From the NCBI GenBank assembly GCA_948567375.1, contig OX419762.1:29207465-29271464 (forward strand): a stretch of DNA of 64,000 bases, in the 5' to 3' direction. A program made the translations under genes and the position numbers. Of the stretch, positions 1-10,576 are shown piece after piece (within the stretch, counting starts at the first letter, position 1; each line of letters opens with the position of its first letter). Under the pieces are notes generated by a model. It was not told the origin of the DNA. It did not search any database and saw only the letters and a program-made list of their open reading frames with translations. Source of the DNA: Lunularia cruciata. Its lineage: Eukaryota; Streptophyta; Marchantiopsida; Lunulariales; Lunulariaceae.

Positions 1-1702
1 CCCCTCACTTTTGTCTTGTATTCTGATTCATACCATGTAAGAGCCATGTTCTCAAAGAAATCCAATAGTAATAAAGCCTACTCATTTTTCCTCCTCTTAT
101 TTTTTCTTATGCAAACCTTCTTGAAGTTTCTCATAAAAACTTCCACATCTTCTCTATCCTTGCTGAAGAAAATAAGAAATTTCCTAGTCTTAGCCTCTCA
201 CCACCTTCTCCTCTCTTTATTTTTTGTCTCTTAAAATATAACTAATAGAGTACAAGCATGATTAATATCATTTGAGTGGAGTAGTCTACTATAGGGAATA
301 TAAAAGGTTTAGGTTCTAATATTTCCACCACATGATCAAATCCTAGAGAGCATATTAATCTTACACTCATGGATAGTTTATCCATAATTTCTATCACTAA
401 TCTTGAGAACTAGTTGATGAAAGTCATAATTTCTTTATGACGGTACTAAGATTCTATCTAATTTCCTTCACCAGATTCTCTAACAATGTTATTTCTCTTT
501 TACACTCATGGCTCTTTGGAAGTGCTTCCACTCCACAAACTTCACACAACTTCTTGGTCCTAGATATCTTCTCTCCCAACCTTAGTAAAGAAAGTCAAAC
601 ATGCAATCCCAAGTTAAGTAAGTAAGCCTCTCGTTTCTCTCAATCTCTTGCTCTCAAATCCCTATGGACATGAAATTTCCTTGTGTCCCTTCTCCACATA
701 AAAAGCACTTAGAACCACTCTTTCCTCCAAACGGTGAAGGTCTTTGAATCCTCTCAACACTCACTTCAAATTCTACACTAAACTCCAGTTTCTTCAAATT
801 AGCCACGATTGCCACTTCAAACCCTTGAAGAACCTAACATAACCTCAATTTCCACTCTTAATGGCCTTTCATGCTTCAAAGATGACTCTAAACACTCAAA
901 CATGCTTTTGGTCATTCTCAGACTCCTCATTTAAGAGAACTCAACTTTCTAAAAATAACATCTACTCACAATAGCAATCAATTCTCTCAAATGAAACCTC
1001 CCACTCCTTTGACAATCTGCACACCTGATCAGCACCTTAGGGCATTCTTCCTTGAAAATTTTTAGTCTTTTCATCAAGCCCTTTGGTCTACACACCTTTC
1101 TATTCAGCACACATCTTTCAGGTTTGGTCTAAAAACCATCTCCCTTACTTTAGAAATTCATAACTCTCTCTGTAGAAATTCTCTCTCTCAGAATTTTAGG
1201 CCAGAAGGTAGCCTATCTACCACGGAATTTTCTTGAAATTTTTCAATGCAATCCAATCTGAAATAAAGAAATGGTGAACCATGTACAATTTTCTAAAGAG
1301 CATGTTGTGTAAGGAGCAATCTACCTTGCCAACTTCAAGTTCTAGCTAAGTGTGTGTAGTGATTCTCACATTGATTTTGAGTGTGCTATCTGAAGGACAA
1401 TCTAATGTATCATCTATGAAAGTTTCAAATCTAGATATTAAAGTCAAGGTTTTGCCCAAAATGACTCTAATTCTCACGATCTGCAGTCCACCTCATACAA
1501 TCTCTTGAATTCCTCTCATGTATATAGTATAATCTCACCTCAAAAAATCATAATAAACTATAGCATTTAAGAAGAAGTCTAGTCTAGATTCTCAAACATA
1601 AGTTCAACCTTCTCCTCCCTTAATTTTCTTTGCAAGTGAGCTCTCATAGTCTCCTTCTGTTTGATAGAATTGAACACAGAACATCATCTTGCCTTCTAGA
1701 GA

Positions 1703-1721
1703 GGTCCGAGTAATGGAACCA
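1703..1721 (-). promoter_or_regulatory. Probable primer-binding site of the left family B element
   Basis: Four bases inside the LTR end, the minus strand reads TGGTTCCATTACTCGG. This resembles TGGCGCCGTTGCCGGGG, the tRNA-Asp-type primer site known from Athila/Tat-like plant elements. Most differences are C-to-T or G-to-A. The similarity is modest and could be chance. Confidence 0.4.
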
Positions 1722-1725
1722 AAAG

Positions 1726-2433
1726 TGTGAGCCAACTTGTCCCCCACACAAGACAACCTCTGATTGCTATTAAGGTAATGCAACATGGACTAAGAAGGCA
1801 AAGAACCAAAACTCCATCATACTCTTCCAAGGCTAAACTCCAAGGCATATCCAAGACTCAAGCCATTGCTCACTAGAGAATTCTATGAGAGAAAGATAGT
1901 TGCAAATGAAAGGATGTCAAGTACCTCCTCACTCCCAGTTTATATACTTATGAAATAGTTACACACCAATGTTACTTTTTGCCTAGTAACTTGAGTTACT
2001 AGGCAAAAAGTCATATCAAATCAAAATTCTAAAGGAATATCTGAACTCATGGGAATAATCTCCTAAGCATGTGATCTTATCTTGATGCCTAAATACTAAG
2101 TCAAAGATTCCTTCACATTGGCTATCCTTAGACTATACAAGAATCTAGACCAAAAAGACTTGTGGGTCCAAGAGTTCTCAGCTCTTTCTTCAAAGCCAAA
2201 CACTTAGGAATAATACCAAGTCAATACTCTAGAATCCAAAATAGTTCCCCTAAAACTCACTCCTTCACATACTTATAAAGTAAAGAGTCACCTCTATCTG
2301 GCATATGACTAACTCTAGCTAAACATGGCTAATCTAGAATCTTTTTTAACTCTATATAAATAATATCTCTCAACTACTTATAATACCAAACTAAATATCA
2401 TTATAGAGCATACATGCACCAATGAGTGTTATA
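1726..2433 (-). repeat. Family B LTR, full length (708 bp)
   Basis: On the minus strand it runs from a decayed TGTAACACCC start (here TATAACACTC) to GGCTCACA. It aligns along its length with the LTR at 55,829-56,510, including the segment for the plus-strand words AACTCCATCATACT and CATGGACTAAGAAGG near the 3' end. It is more diverged than the two copies at 53-56 kb and so is probably older. No matching target-site duplication was found, as expected if this is the 5' LTR of an element whose other end is outside the window. Confidence 0.7.
1974..2011. repeat. Perfect 17-bp hairpin inside the family B LTR
   Basis: The arms are ACTTTTTGCCTAGTAAC (1,974-1,990) and its exact reverse complement (1,995-2,011), separated by TTGA. 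The corresponding part of the LTR at 55.8-56.5 kb has only a partial match, so the perfect hairpin is specific to this copy. Confidence 0.8.
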
Positions 2434-2870
2434 GTATTGCTTGATAATAACCACGTTCTTGAGTTGTACTACTAGAGAAAATAAAGAACTATCAACAACC
2501 TCAATGCGCAAGTTATGTAACATCAAATAGAGAAGCCCAAAATCCAACACAAGTAGACAAGCCATACCACTTCAAAATCAAGAATTGACAATCCAAATCC
2601 CTTACAAGTAGGCACATAGATGCACAATGGCATGCAAGTAGGCACATACATACCAGGTAACATGCAACTAGATACATAGATGCCAAGTGAGAATTAGAGA
2701 AAACCCAAGGATTGGAAAGTGTGGAAATCAAATGAAATATGAGTCAATTATAAAATCAAATATGAGTACATCATAGTTTGTGAAACAATGAAATGCAAAT
2801 GACTGATCATTGTGAGAATTCAACTAAAAGAAATCAAATTTATGAAACAATTATTTTTTTGTAATTTCTT

Positions 2871-3420
2871 CTCTAGGCCTCTGTTTGCCACGATCTTCTT
2901 GTCTACATAAAGCTCATGAGTATGCACTTCCTACAAGATGAAGCACACATTTTTTGGACTAATATCCATAGAGAAAACATCCCTAACATGAATAGTGTGA
3001 ATGTAAGTGCATGAATTCAACAATGTGAAATCAATCCATGAAATAAGGAAAATCAAATGGTTGAAACTTCTTTAGACCTCCATGTGCCATGATTTTGATG
3101 TTTACTAAAAGCTCTTGAGAGCATACTTCCAATGATGTGAAGTGCACACCATTTGGAGTAGTATTGATGGAGAAATCAACCTCAACATGAACTACAAGGG
3201 AATTCAACTACACGAATCAATTGCAAGAAGTCCAATCCAAGAAAGATTGAAAATCAAATGGTTTTAAATTCTTCTTTAAACCTCCATTTGCTACAACATT
3301 TTGGTTTTCAAGAACCTCTTGAAAGGTGCTTCTAACAAGATGAAGAATGCTCCATTTGGACAGGTAAACACAAAGAAATTAGTTCCCAATGTGAGCTACC
3401 TCCACCTGAGCTAATAGATC
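2871..3420. repeat. Three diverged tandem copies of a ~200-bp unit
   Basis: Copies begin near 2,871, 3,069 and 3,275. Each starts with a form of 'tagacctccatttgcca', then 'agctcttgag..gcacttcc', 'aagatgaag..cacatttggac' and a stretch near 'caacatgaactac'. Spacing is about 198 and 205 bp. No reading frame spans them. The 2,434-2,870 and 3,421-3,671 stretches on either side hold nothing I recognise. Confidence 0.6.
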
Positions 3421-3671
3421 ATCCCATAAATTCACCTATAGAGAAGCCCATAGTTAGCTTTGTATGAGTTAACCTTCACATAACATGCATTGTATAACTT
3501 AGTGGAATTATATTGAAATATATTAAAAAGAATTTAATGAGTAAGCACTCCACTTCATGACACCGGTTCTCCTCCACTTCATAGTCATGCTCATTCACCA
3601 GGTGATATTCCTCCTCCCAAGTTCTTGGTTCTCATGCAAAAAGGCACCTACCTTGGTTCCTCTTCCTTGTA

Positions 3672-4447
3672 TTAGTCTATGGCCTTCATTGCTTCCTCCT
3701 TGACCAAATTTTTTCTTGCCTTCCAAGTGTAGACTTGTTTGTGCATATTTTGGACTAGTGTGGTGTTATCTACAATATCAAGACATTTGGCTTGGTAATG
3801 GGGCAAAAACACCTCCATCAACCATAGTCTCGCTCCTATTGAGTTATTGATAAATTTAGCTCTTGCTTGCATCAGCACTATCATTGGAAAGGTGGACTTT
3901 ACTCTAAGTGTTGTCTTCTCTTGTGATGTAGGGTCTAGTAAATCAGCATCAATGCCAATATACTCTTTGTTGGCATGATCTATGATTCGGTCTTCTTTTG
4001 AGCTGTAGGACTTTGGCTTCATCCTAAACTTCAGGCCAAAGTTCTTGGGCATTTGAGCACTCATCTCAATCTTGATGTTCTTCTATATTTTCCTCTTCTT
4101 CAATGGGACTCAAGGGTGCCTATTTGGGCATTGTAGATTATTCCATCACATCTTTGTCTTTTTCAACAAGGCCCTCCTTTGTGTCTTGGTCTTGCAAGTT
4201 TGGGATAGACAAGGCATCCTCTCAAGTTTCTTGTTCTTCCATGGCTAATTTTGAAGACAATGCTTAGCCCTTGTTCTTCTTTTTTGTCTTCATCTACTTT
4301 GGTATTCTCTTCTTCTCCCTTTGAAGAGGATACCTTCATAACATGAGTGTTGGCCATTGGCTTCTTGGCCAAGGAAGGTTGCTTTTTTGGGGTAATATTT
4401 TTCATCTTCATAGCCTTTGGCACTGCCAATTCTTCATCAACAAGCAC
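3672..4447 (-). pseudogene. Unrecognised lysine-rich ORF pair, frameshifted
   Basis: Two minus-strand frames, 4,163-4,447 (94 aa, Lys/Glu-rich, with KMKNITPKKQPSLAKK) and 3,672-4,064 (130 aa, more hydrophobic, with TFPMIVLMQARAKFINNS), lie in different frames separated by about 100 bp with stops. The order suggests one decayed gene with a charged N-terminal part and a globular C-terminal part. I recognise no family. It lies just outside the A1 insertion, in DNA that was continuous with 10,577 onward before A1 arrived. It may be an old transposon gag or a degraded host gene. Confidence 0.3.
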
Positions 4448-4995
4448 AAACTATCATCTTCTTGAAAATTCTCCATCCACCACTCTATACTTGGCAATCA
4501 ACATTGGTCCTTTAGGTCAATTATCAAATAACATGTAGAATGGAAATGGGTAGGAAACTCTTCTTTTCTTCTTTGGTTATGAAGTTGGCTCTCATGTAAT
4601 AATGGATAGTAAAGGGAGCAAGGTAGGTAGCACTCTTGTCTTCCTCAAAGTCTTGGGGCAAGATCTTGGCTTGGTGATCAAACATTTGTGCCCAATCTAT
4701 AGGCTTGCCTTAGTACATGCAATCAAAACATACTGCCCAACCGTTTTTCAGCTAGGTGGTTTGTTAGTATTTGAGGATTTTTGTAACCTCCTCCACTTAG
4801 GCTGTTTGTGTAAGGTCTTTGTAACAAGCTACCCTCCATTCATTATTCTTAGACCTCTTATCATTGAAAGTGGTATGATCTTGGCCGTCAGCTCCTTGTC
4901 TACAAATTTTGAATCCAAGGTCATTGCTCCTTAACCTCTAGCATCTAGGCCAAGAAAAGATCACCAATGATCATTTTTCAAATAATAGGGGTTTC
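4448..4995. other. No recognisable gene
   Basis: Short open frames exist on both strands but none shows a known motif. The stretch ends at the CTCTC target site of A1. Confidence 0.5.
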
Positions 4996-5000
4996 CTCTC

Positions 5001-5352
5001 TGTAAAAGACCGAAACCGAGGAGAGAATTAGGAGAATGGAAACTCACATTGGGACACTTGAATGAAGGAAAACTCCAAATGCCTAGCATGAGCTTCGGCC
5101 TTGGTATTTATAGGTAGCATACAAGACCCTTGAAGCTTCTCAAGAAGCTTCCTTCTAGAATCTACCTACTTGGCATGCAAGCTAAGCTAGTTAGAAGCTT
5201 CTAGAAGCTACCTGCTTAGGGCGCAAGTTAACTAGTTGGGAAGCTTCCCAAGAAGCTTCTTAGATGCTTCTAGAATATTATAGGCTATTTTTTGTCTTAT
5301 TCTCTACTTCGTAAGCCTGACTAACTTTGTCACTAAACTCCATATTGTTACA
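5001..5352 (-). repeat. A1 3' LTR (352 bp)
   Basis: Ends are TGTAACA and TTTTACA on the minus strand. It lacks about 71 bp present in the 5' LTR because it has one fewer copy of the ~60-bp internal module. A three-unit heat-shock element (GAA 5,194-5,196, TTC 5,199-5,201, GAA 5,204-5,206) remains. The TATA-like box reads TATTTATAG on the plus strand near 5,105. Confidence 0.95.
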
Positions 5353-5931
5353 TATTCCCCCGCCGCTAGTTGGTGACGTCCTCGTTGCCAACAAAGCTTC
5401 AAATTCTTTGATGGCCATATGTGCATTCTGGAGGTGAGAAAGAGGTTCCCATGTGGCATCATGAAGGGGATACCCTTTCCAAAGGACCTTGTACTTTGTA
5501 TGTTGGTGACGACCTCGTTGAATATGGCAACATGCAAGGATACAATCAACTTCGTACTCCTCATGATCATTGATAGGGATAGGAAGAGGAGGAGGTTGGA
5601 CTCGAGAGGAAAAGGAAGAAGGGTTAGGAACAAAGGGTTTCAACTTGGAAACATGAAAGATAGGATGGATACGCATGTGACAAGGTAAGGCAAGTCGATA
5701 AGCAACAAGAGAGATAATGTGGGTGATATCAAAGGGTCCTATCCAATTAGGAACAAGTTTACGAACTTGGGTATCAAGTGGGAGAGGGAGGTTACTAGAA
5801 GATAACATGACTTTATCACCAACTTCAAAGGTGAGATCACAACGATGATGGTCCGCATATTGTTTTTGGCGATTCTGAGCAACAAGGAGGTAAGATTTGG
5901 CTTGTTGGAGAGATTGGGATATAGTGGTCAA
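5278..5931 (-). pseudogene. A1 integrase C-terminus with chromodomain
   Basis: The 217-residue frame is the C-terminal part of pol. Residues ~61-69 (PNWIGPFDI) match the GPY/F module of chromovirus integrases. Residues ~126-180 form a chromodomain, with EYEVDCIL, YKVLWKGY and ATWEP as landmarks. Such domains are known to direct integration toward particular chromatin. Upstream residues QYADHHRCDLTFEVGDKVML are the usual integrase-to-GPY linker. The frame passes through the polypurine tract and stops about 25 codons inside the 3' LTR. It is separated from the catalytic core by a frameshift near 5,930-6,040. Confidence 0.9.
5353..5365 (-). promoter_or_regulatory. A1 polypurine tract
   Basis: The minus strand reads GGCGGGGGAATA directly before the 3' LTR. 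This is where plus-strand DNA synthesis would be primed. The same purine run precedes the LTRs of A3 and A5. It lies inside the pol reading frame. Confidence 0.8.
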
Positions 5932-6039
5932 GAATGTAGAAGTATGAGGAACCTGAGAGGGAGAGGGAGCAAGAAGAGAATCTAGAACAAGCGGATCTTG
6001 GCCAAAATTGAGAAAGAAGGGAGAAAATCCGGTGCTTGC

Positions 6040-6760
6040 CTATTTGGAATTGTTGTAGGCAAATTCTGTAGCTGCAAGACATTCATCCCAATTGGTATGG
6101 TGGACATTGACAAAGGCCCACAACATATCCTCCAATGTACAATTGGCACGATCGGTTTTTCCATCAGTTTGAGGATGATAGGCCGTGGACAAAGCAAGCT
6201 TGGTGCCGAGTACCTGAAAGAGTGCTTGCCAAAACTTCCCGGTAAAGCAAGGATCACGGTCGGAGATGAGTACGCGTGGCATTCCATGATGCTTGAAGAC
6301 ATTGTCAAAGTAGATTTGTGCTAAGGTTGGAGCATCTATGGTATCACAGGTTGGTGCCGAGTGGATTTGCTTACTAAGCTTATTTACAAACACCACAATG
6401 GCGGTGTGTCCTTGTTTTGTCTTTGGCAAGGATGTGATGAGATCCAAGCTCACATGCTTCCAACGAGCTGATGGAACGACAAGCAGTTAAAGGAGTCCAC
6501 TCGGCTTTTGGTTGCTGGCCTTGTTACGTTGGCAACTCTCACACGATCGAACAAATTCTCAAACATCCCGTGTCATGTTGGGCCACCACCATTGATGTTG
6601 GAGGGTACCCAAGGTCTTGTCCACACCCATGTGACCAGCGATGGGTAAATCATGGGCTTCTTGAAGGCGCACAAGTCAAAGATCACTTTTGGCTGGAACA
6701 TAGATCCGGTCCGCATGGAATAGAAGGCCTTCCTTGAAGGAGAAGGTGTTGTACTCCTTG
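6040..6760 (-). pseudogene. A1 integrase zinc-binding and catalytic region
   Basis: The 6,040-6,453 frame carries the catalytic core: first Asp in LDLITSLP, second Asp in LISDRDP, then AYHPQTDGKTDRAN, where the third acidic residue, normally Glu, is Asp. The His-His-Cys-Cys zinc module lies just upstream in another frame (about 6,454-6,760), with SCEICQRNKASNQ recognisable by comparison with A2 and A4. The frame change, together with the altered third catalytic residue, argues that this copy makes no active integrase. Confidence 0.85.
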
Positions 6761-7518
6761 TCACCTGTTGTTAGCCGACCATGTACCATTTGGAAGAAGG
6801 GATCTTGCTGTAGAGCTAACCAAAACTTGTTATGAATCTTGGGATCAATTGACACCGTCGTAATTGTTGCCACGATGAGAGGAAGAGACTTCAAATCAGG
6901 TCGTCGTGATAGAGCATCAGGGATGACATGGAACCAACCTGGTTTGTACTCAAGTTTGATGTCAAACAATTGGAGTTGCTCTTCCCATCGATGATGTCGA
7001 CTCTTCATGTGCTCTAGGTATAAGGTCTGCAACAATGGCTTGTGATCAGTTTGCATGATCACTTGTTTCCCCAAGAGATAATGCCTCCATACCTTGGTGG
7101 CATATACCATTGCAAGTTGTTCTCGATCTTGAGTAGAGTAATTTCTTTCAGCTGTATTTTGTCGGCGAGACACAAAGGCAATAGGATGTAGTCCATCTGG
7201 AAATTCTTGTTGCAACATAGCTCCAATTGCAAAGTTAGAAGCATCAAAATCAACCACACAAGGTAGTTGAGGATCATATGGTTGAAGAATGGGTCTTGAA
7301 GACACCATATGCTTTAACTTCTGGAATGCTTCTTCATGCTTGGTGGTCCATTGGAAGCTCAAGTTCTTTCCCAAGAGATCAGTCAATGGTGCAGCCACGT
7401 GAGCATAATAGTGGATGAACCGTCGGTAAAAACTGGCCAATCCATTGAATGCTCGTACTTCGGTAGCATCCTTCGGGGTAGGCCAATCAGTAATTGCCTT
7501 GATCTTCTCTTCTTCCAT
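6676..7518 (-). pseudogene. A1 reverse transcriptase thumb and RNase H
   Basis: This 280-residue frame begins in the RT connection (AFNGLASFYRRFIHYYAHVA) and continues through RNase H: DFDASNFAIGAML, DREQLAMVYATKVWRHYLLG, QTDHKPLLQ and PDALSRRPD carry the expected acidic residues. It then runs into the integrase N-terminus. A frameshift joins it imperfectly to the RT palm at 7,609-7,833. Confidence 0.9.
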
Positions 7519-7608
7519 CTTGATCCCCTCTCATGAGATCTTATGACCCAAGGAGGTAATCTCCTTTTGCCAAAAAGCACACTTTGACTTCTTGCAGTAA
7601 AATTTCCA

Positions 7609-7833
7609 CTATCGTAGTTGTCTTAGGACTTCTCGCACATGATTCCTGTGTTCTGCCTCTATCCTACTATAGATTAAGATATCATCTAAGAACACTACCA
7701 CGGACTGATCCAATAGTCCCTCCAACACCCGATGCATCTGATCCATGAAGACTACTGGAGCATTAGTGAGTCCAAAAGGTAGAACTCTCCACTCAAAATG
7801 TCCATACCTTGTGCGAAAGGCAGTCTTTTGCAC
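7609..7833 (-). pseudogene. A1 reverse transcriptase palm
   Basis: The frame contains [19 protein letters not shown] and the catalytic [11 protein letters not shown], with both aspartates intact. It is separated from the upstream RT fingers (ending near 7,857) by a TGG-to-TAG stop in SGYWQI and a small indel just after it, judged against A2 and A4. Confidence 0.9.
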
Positions 7834-7856
7834 GTCCTCTGCTTCAATAGAATTTG

Positions 7857-8951
7857 CTAATAGCCGCTACAAAGATCTAGCTTGGAAAAGTAGCGTGCTC
7901 CACTAAATTGATCAAGCAGGTCATCAATCCGAGGCAAGGGATATGCATTCTTCACGGTTTGCTTATTGAGCTCATGGTAATCAATACAGAAACAAAGTCC
8001 TCCATCCTTCTTTGGAACAAATAGTACTGGTGCTCCCCACAGAGAGGTACTATGTTGTATGAAATCCTTCTCCAACAACTCTGTAAGTGTTGTTCGCAAC
8101 TCCTCCAACTCCTTTGGTGAGAGCCGATAGATTGGTCTACTCACTAGAGTACTCCTTGGCAATAACTCGATCTTAAAGGGCATACCTTGATCAGAAGGTA
8201 ATCCCTTTGGCAGATCATCCGGAAACACATCTACAAACTCCTGAACTATCCGATCAACCGTTGCTTGATGCGGCACCTGGTCCTCCTCAAAATATTCTTG
8301 TGCATTTGACTTGATCCGCACCGCAAATACAGACTTATCTTCCTCCAAAGCTTGCTCTATGGCTGCTTCATTAACAAACTTCCCTTCTAGGGACTCATCT
8401 CTCTTCCAAGCTTGCTCCATGGTTGCCTTCTTGGCAAACTTCCCATCTTGGGACTCATCTCCTTTCCAGATTTGCTCTATGGCTACCTTCTCAACAAACT
8501 TCCTATCTTGGGACTGACTATTCTTAGGTGTCTTACTCAGAGGTGCCAGACAACCTAATGACAAATTCCTACCTTGGTGTTGTACTTGAATTTGACGTTG
8601 GGTCCAATCAAATTGAACCTTATGACGTTCAAGCCAAGGTAGACCCAAAATGATATCATAGTGTAGAGGTGCCACTACAAACCTCATACACTCCAAATAC
8701 TCCTTCCCAATCTTGAAGGTAACAGGATGCGAGGTGCGGAATGCAAAACCTTTTCTACCATCCGCCATCATCAAACTACTTCCAATCACTAGCTTGATAG
8801 GAATACCCAATTCCTTTGCTACTTGCATAGATATGCAATTCTCTGAACTTCCAGAATCAACCAAAATCCTACAACCCCAATTAGATATCGTACCTTGCAA
8901 GTGAAGCAAACTTGCATAGGTCAAGCCTTCAATCCCATTGGAACTAATCAA
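7857..8951 (-). pseudogene. A1 protease, repeated linker and reverse transcriptase fingers
   Basis: The 364-residue frame starts near [19 protein letters not shown] and contains the retropepsin site [11 protein letters not shown], then [14 protein letters not shown] linker has three tandem ~20-residue repeats of the type [22 protein letters not shown] begins at [13 protein letters not shown] and includes [21 protein letters not shown] and [14 protein letters not shown], with the first catalytic Asp present. It ends at the nonsense codon described for the palm segment. Confidence 0.9.
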
Positions 8952-8977
8952 GCTCCTAGTAGGCGGCTCAAAATCTC

Positions 8978-9193
8978 CTATTGAGTTTCTTTGTTTCCCT
9001 GATCATTTTGTTCCACAAACTCCATCTGGGCAACTTGTTGAGGTCGCCCATTCCTAAGTGGACATTGAGAAATGCAATGTCCAACTTGGCAACAATAAAA
9101 GCAACCTCCATTTTTTCGTAGTCTTTCTCTATCTACTATGCCAAGTGGTCTTTGTTGGATAGCATCAATCTCTATTGGTATCGGTTCTTCCAC
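8978..9193 (-). pseudogene. A1 gag CCHC zinc knuckle
   Basis: The frame contains CFYCCQVGHCISQC, an exact CX2CX4HX4C nucleocapsid knuckle that would bind the element's RNA. It is followed by PLRNGRPQQVAQMEFVE. It ends shortly before the protease frame. Confidence 0.85.
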
Positions 9194-9399
9194 TTGTGGT
9201 ATTGGTAGGTTTTATGTAGGTCGAGGTCGAGACCAAGTTGTTGCAACTAAGGAATCAAAACGCTCAGCCCATTGCATGGCTTCTTTTACGTTCTATGGCT
9301 CTTGCATGGTCACCTCCAATCTCGTTTGTGACTTCAATCCTTGCATAAATCGATCCAGAACTTCACCTTCTTGGATATCTGGAATTTGCATGATGATAT

Positions 9400-10135
9400 T
9401 TTGAAATTGTGTGATGTAGCTTCTCACTGAGCCAATCTACCTCAACTCTGCCAATTTATCTCGTGCAGCTCAAGTAGCATTTATAGTCTGAAATTGACCA
9501 AGTATTGCATCCTTGAATTCTGCCCATGTCAAAATCGATGTAACAATTTGTCGTTCAGCTCTTTCTACTTAGAATCACCACCAAAGTTTTGCCACGCCAT
9601 CCAACTGGCTAGAAGCCAAGAGAATTTGTTTCCGCTTGTCTTGAAGATTGGTGGCTTCAAAGTAATGTTCACAGTCAAACACAAAATTCTCCACTGTGCT
9701 TGGAAGATTCTTGCCTTCAAACACCTTGGGTTTTGGAAATCAAATGTGATCTTCTCCATCTTGAATTGGCGCTCTGTCTATCTGTTCTCGTCATTACTGG
9801 TCTCGTTCATCCAACAATCGAGTAAGATGCTCAATTTGTTGTTGCATTGCAAGGATAACATCCGGTATTGTCCCCATCGCTACTACTCTATTCCATTACC
9901 CTCAATTTATCTAGTTGATTAACGCATAGATACAACACGTCCACCGTTCTCCATAAGTTACAACTGGAAGTATCAAGGGTTCCTCTAACACGGTGATCAT
10001 ATGTAGAAAATCCTGCCCAAAGCATGAGGTGATGAATTGTGTGAAACAATGCTTTGGTAATATCTGGACCTGAAAGTCCCAATGGTTTGGCGGAAGTGGA
10101 TTTGGTGGTCCATAAATTCCATCCATCCCATTCCT
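9400..10135 (-). pseudogene. A1 gag capsid region, decayed
   Basis: Right after the primer site the minus strand encodes MDGIYGPPNPLPPNHWDFQ, shared with A2. Further on, pieces in different frames (including the 9,565-9,759 frame) match the better preserved A2 capsid segment around FPKPKVFEGKNLPGT. Stops and frameshifts interrupt it several times. Confidence 0.7.
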
Positions 10136-10147
10136 GCTCTAATACCA
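10136..10147 (-). promoter_or_regulatory. A1 primer-binding site (initiator tRNA-Met type)
   Basis: The minus strand reads TGGTATTAGAGC one base after the 5' LTR. This differs by one base from TGGTATCAGAGC, the site complementary to plant initiator tRNA-Met used by many LTR elements. Confidence 0.85.
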
Positions 10148-10148
10148 A

Positions 10149-10571
10149 TGTAAAAGACCAAAACCAAGGAGAGAATTAGGAGAATGGAAACTCACATTGG
10201 GACACTTGAATGAGGGAAAACTCCAAATGCCTAGCATGAGCTTTGGCCTTGGTATTTATAGGTAGCATACAAGACCCTTGAAGCTTCTCAAGAAGCTTCC
10301 TTGAGCCGCTTGCTTGGAGTGCAAGCCAAGTTAACTAGGAAGCTTCTCAAGAAGCTTCCTTCTAGAAGCCGCCTACTTGGCATGCAAGCTAAGCTAGTTA
10401 GAAGCTTCTAGAAGCTTCCTTCTAGAAGCTACCTGCTTAGGGCGCAAGTTAACTAGTTGGGAAGCTTCCCAAGAAGCTTCTTAGATGCTTCTAGAATATT
10501 CTAGGCTATTTTGTCTTATTCTCTACTTCATAAGCCTGACTAACTTTGTCACTAAACTCCATATTGTTACA
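10149..10571 (-). repeat. A1 5' LTR (423 bp) with heat-shock elements
   Basis: It has three ~60-bp modules rich in GAAGCTTC. A perfect four-unit heat-shock element lies at 10,401-10,418 (GAA-gc-TTC-ta-GAA-gc-TTC), and a three-unit one at 10,489-10,501 (TTC-ta-GAA-ta-TTC). A TATA-like box (CTATAAATA on the minus strand) lies near 10,255, downstream of the elements in the direction of transcription. Confidence 0.95.
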
Positions 10572-10576
10572 CTCTC

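Larger units (their letters stand above)
1..2433 (-). mobile_element. Family B Ty3/gypsy-like element, 5' end only, continuing past the left edge
   Basis: A complete family B LTR (1,726-2,433) is followed on the minus strand by a primer-binding-like site and then internal DNA running to position 1. That internal part is badly decayed: on the minus strand near 670-715 a C-F-L-C-G-E-G-T-Q stretch resembles a gag zinc knuckle with its His and last Cys lost. No other domain could be read between 1 and 1,700. The distance from primer site to the knuckle (about 1 kb) fits a gag gene. The orientation is inferred from the LTR order and the primer site. The gag assignment is weak; the LTR assignment is strong. 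Confidence 0.55.
5001..10571 (-). mobile_element. A1: complete but mutated chromodomain Ty3/gypsy retrotransposon with target-site duplication
   Basis: Both LTRs are present (10,149-10,571 is the 5' LTR, 5,001-5,352 the 3' LTR) with ends TGTAACA...TTTTACA. The host bases CTCTC occur at 4,996-5,000 and again at 10,572-10,576, a perfect 5-bp duplication of the kind made by LTR-element integrase. Between the LTRs, on the minus strand, come an initiator-Met-type primer site, gag with a CCHC knuckle, protease, reverse transcriptase, RNase H, integrase and a C-terminal chromodomain, the order of a chromovirus. The coding region is broken by a nonsense codon and frameshifts, so this copy is not autonomous. 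It is the best reference copy of family A in the window. Confidence 0.95.

Noticed and set aside
670-715. Zinc knuckle of a functional gag on the minus strand
   Set aside because: Only the first two cysteines remain; it is recorded as a weak trace in the left family B element, not as a gene.
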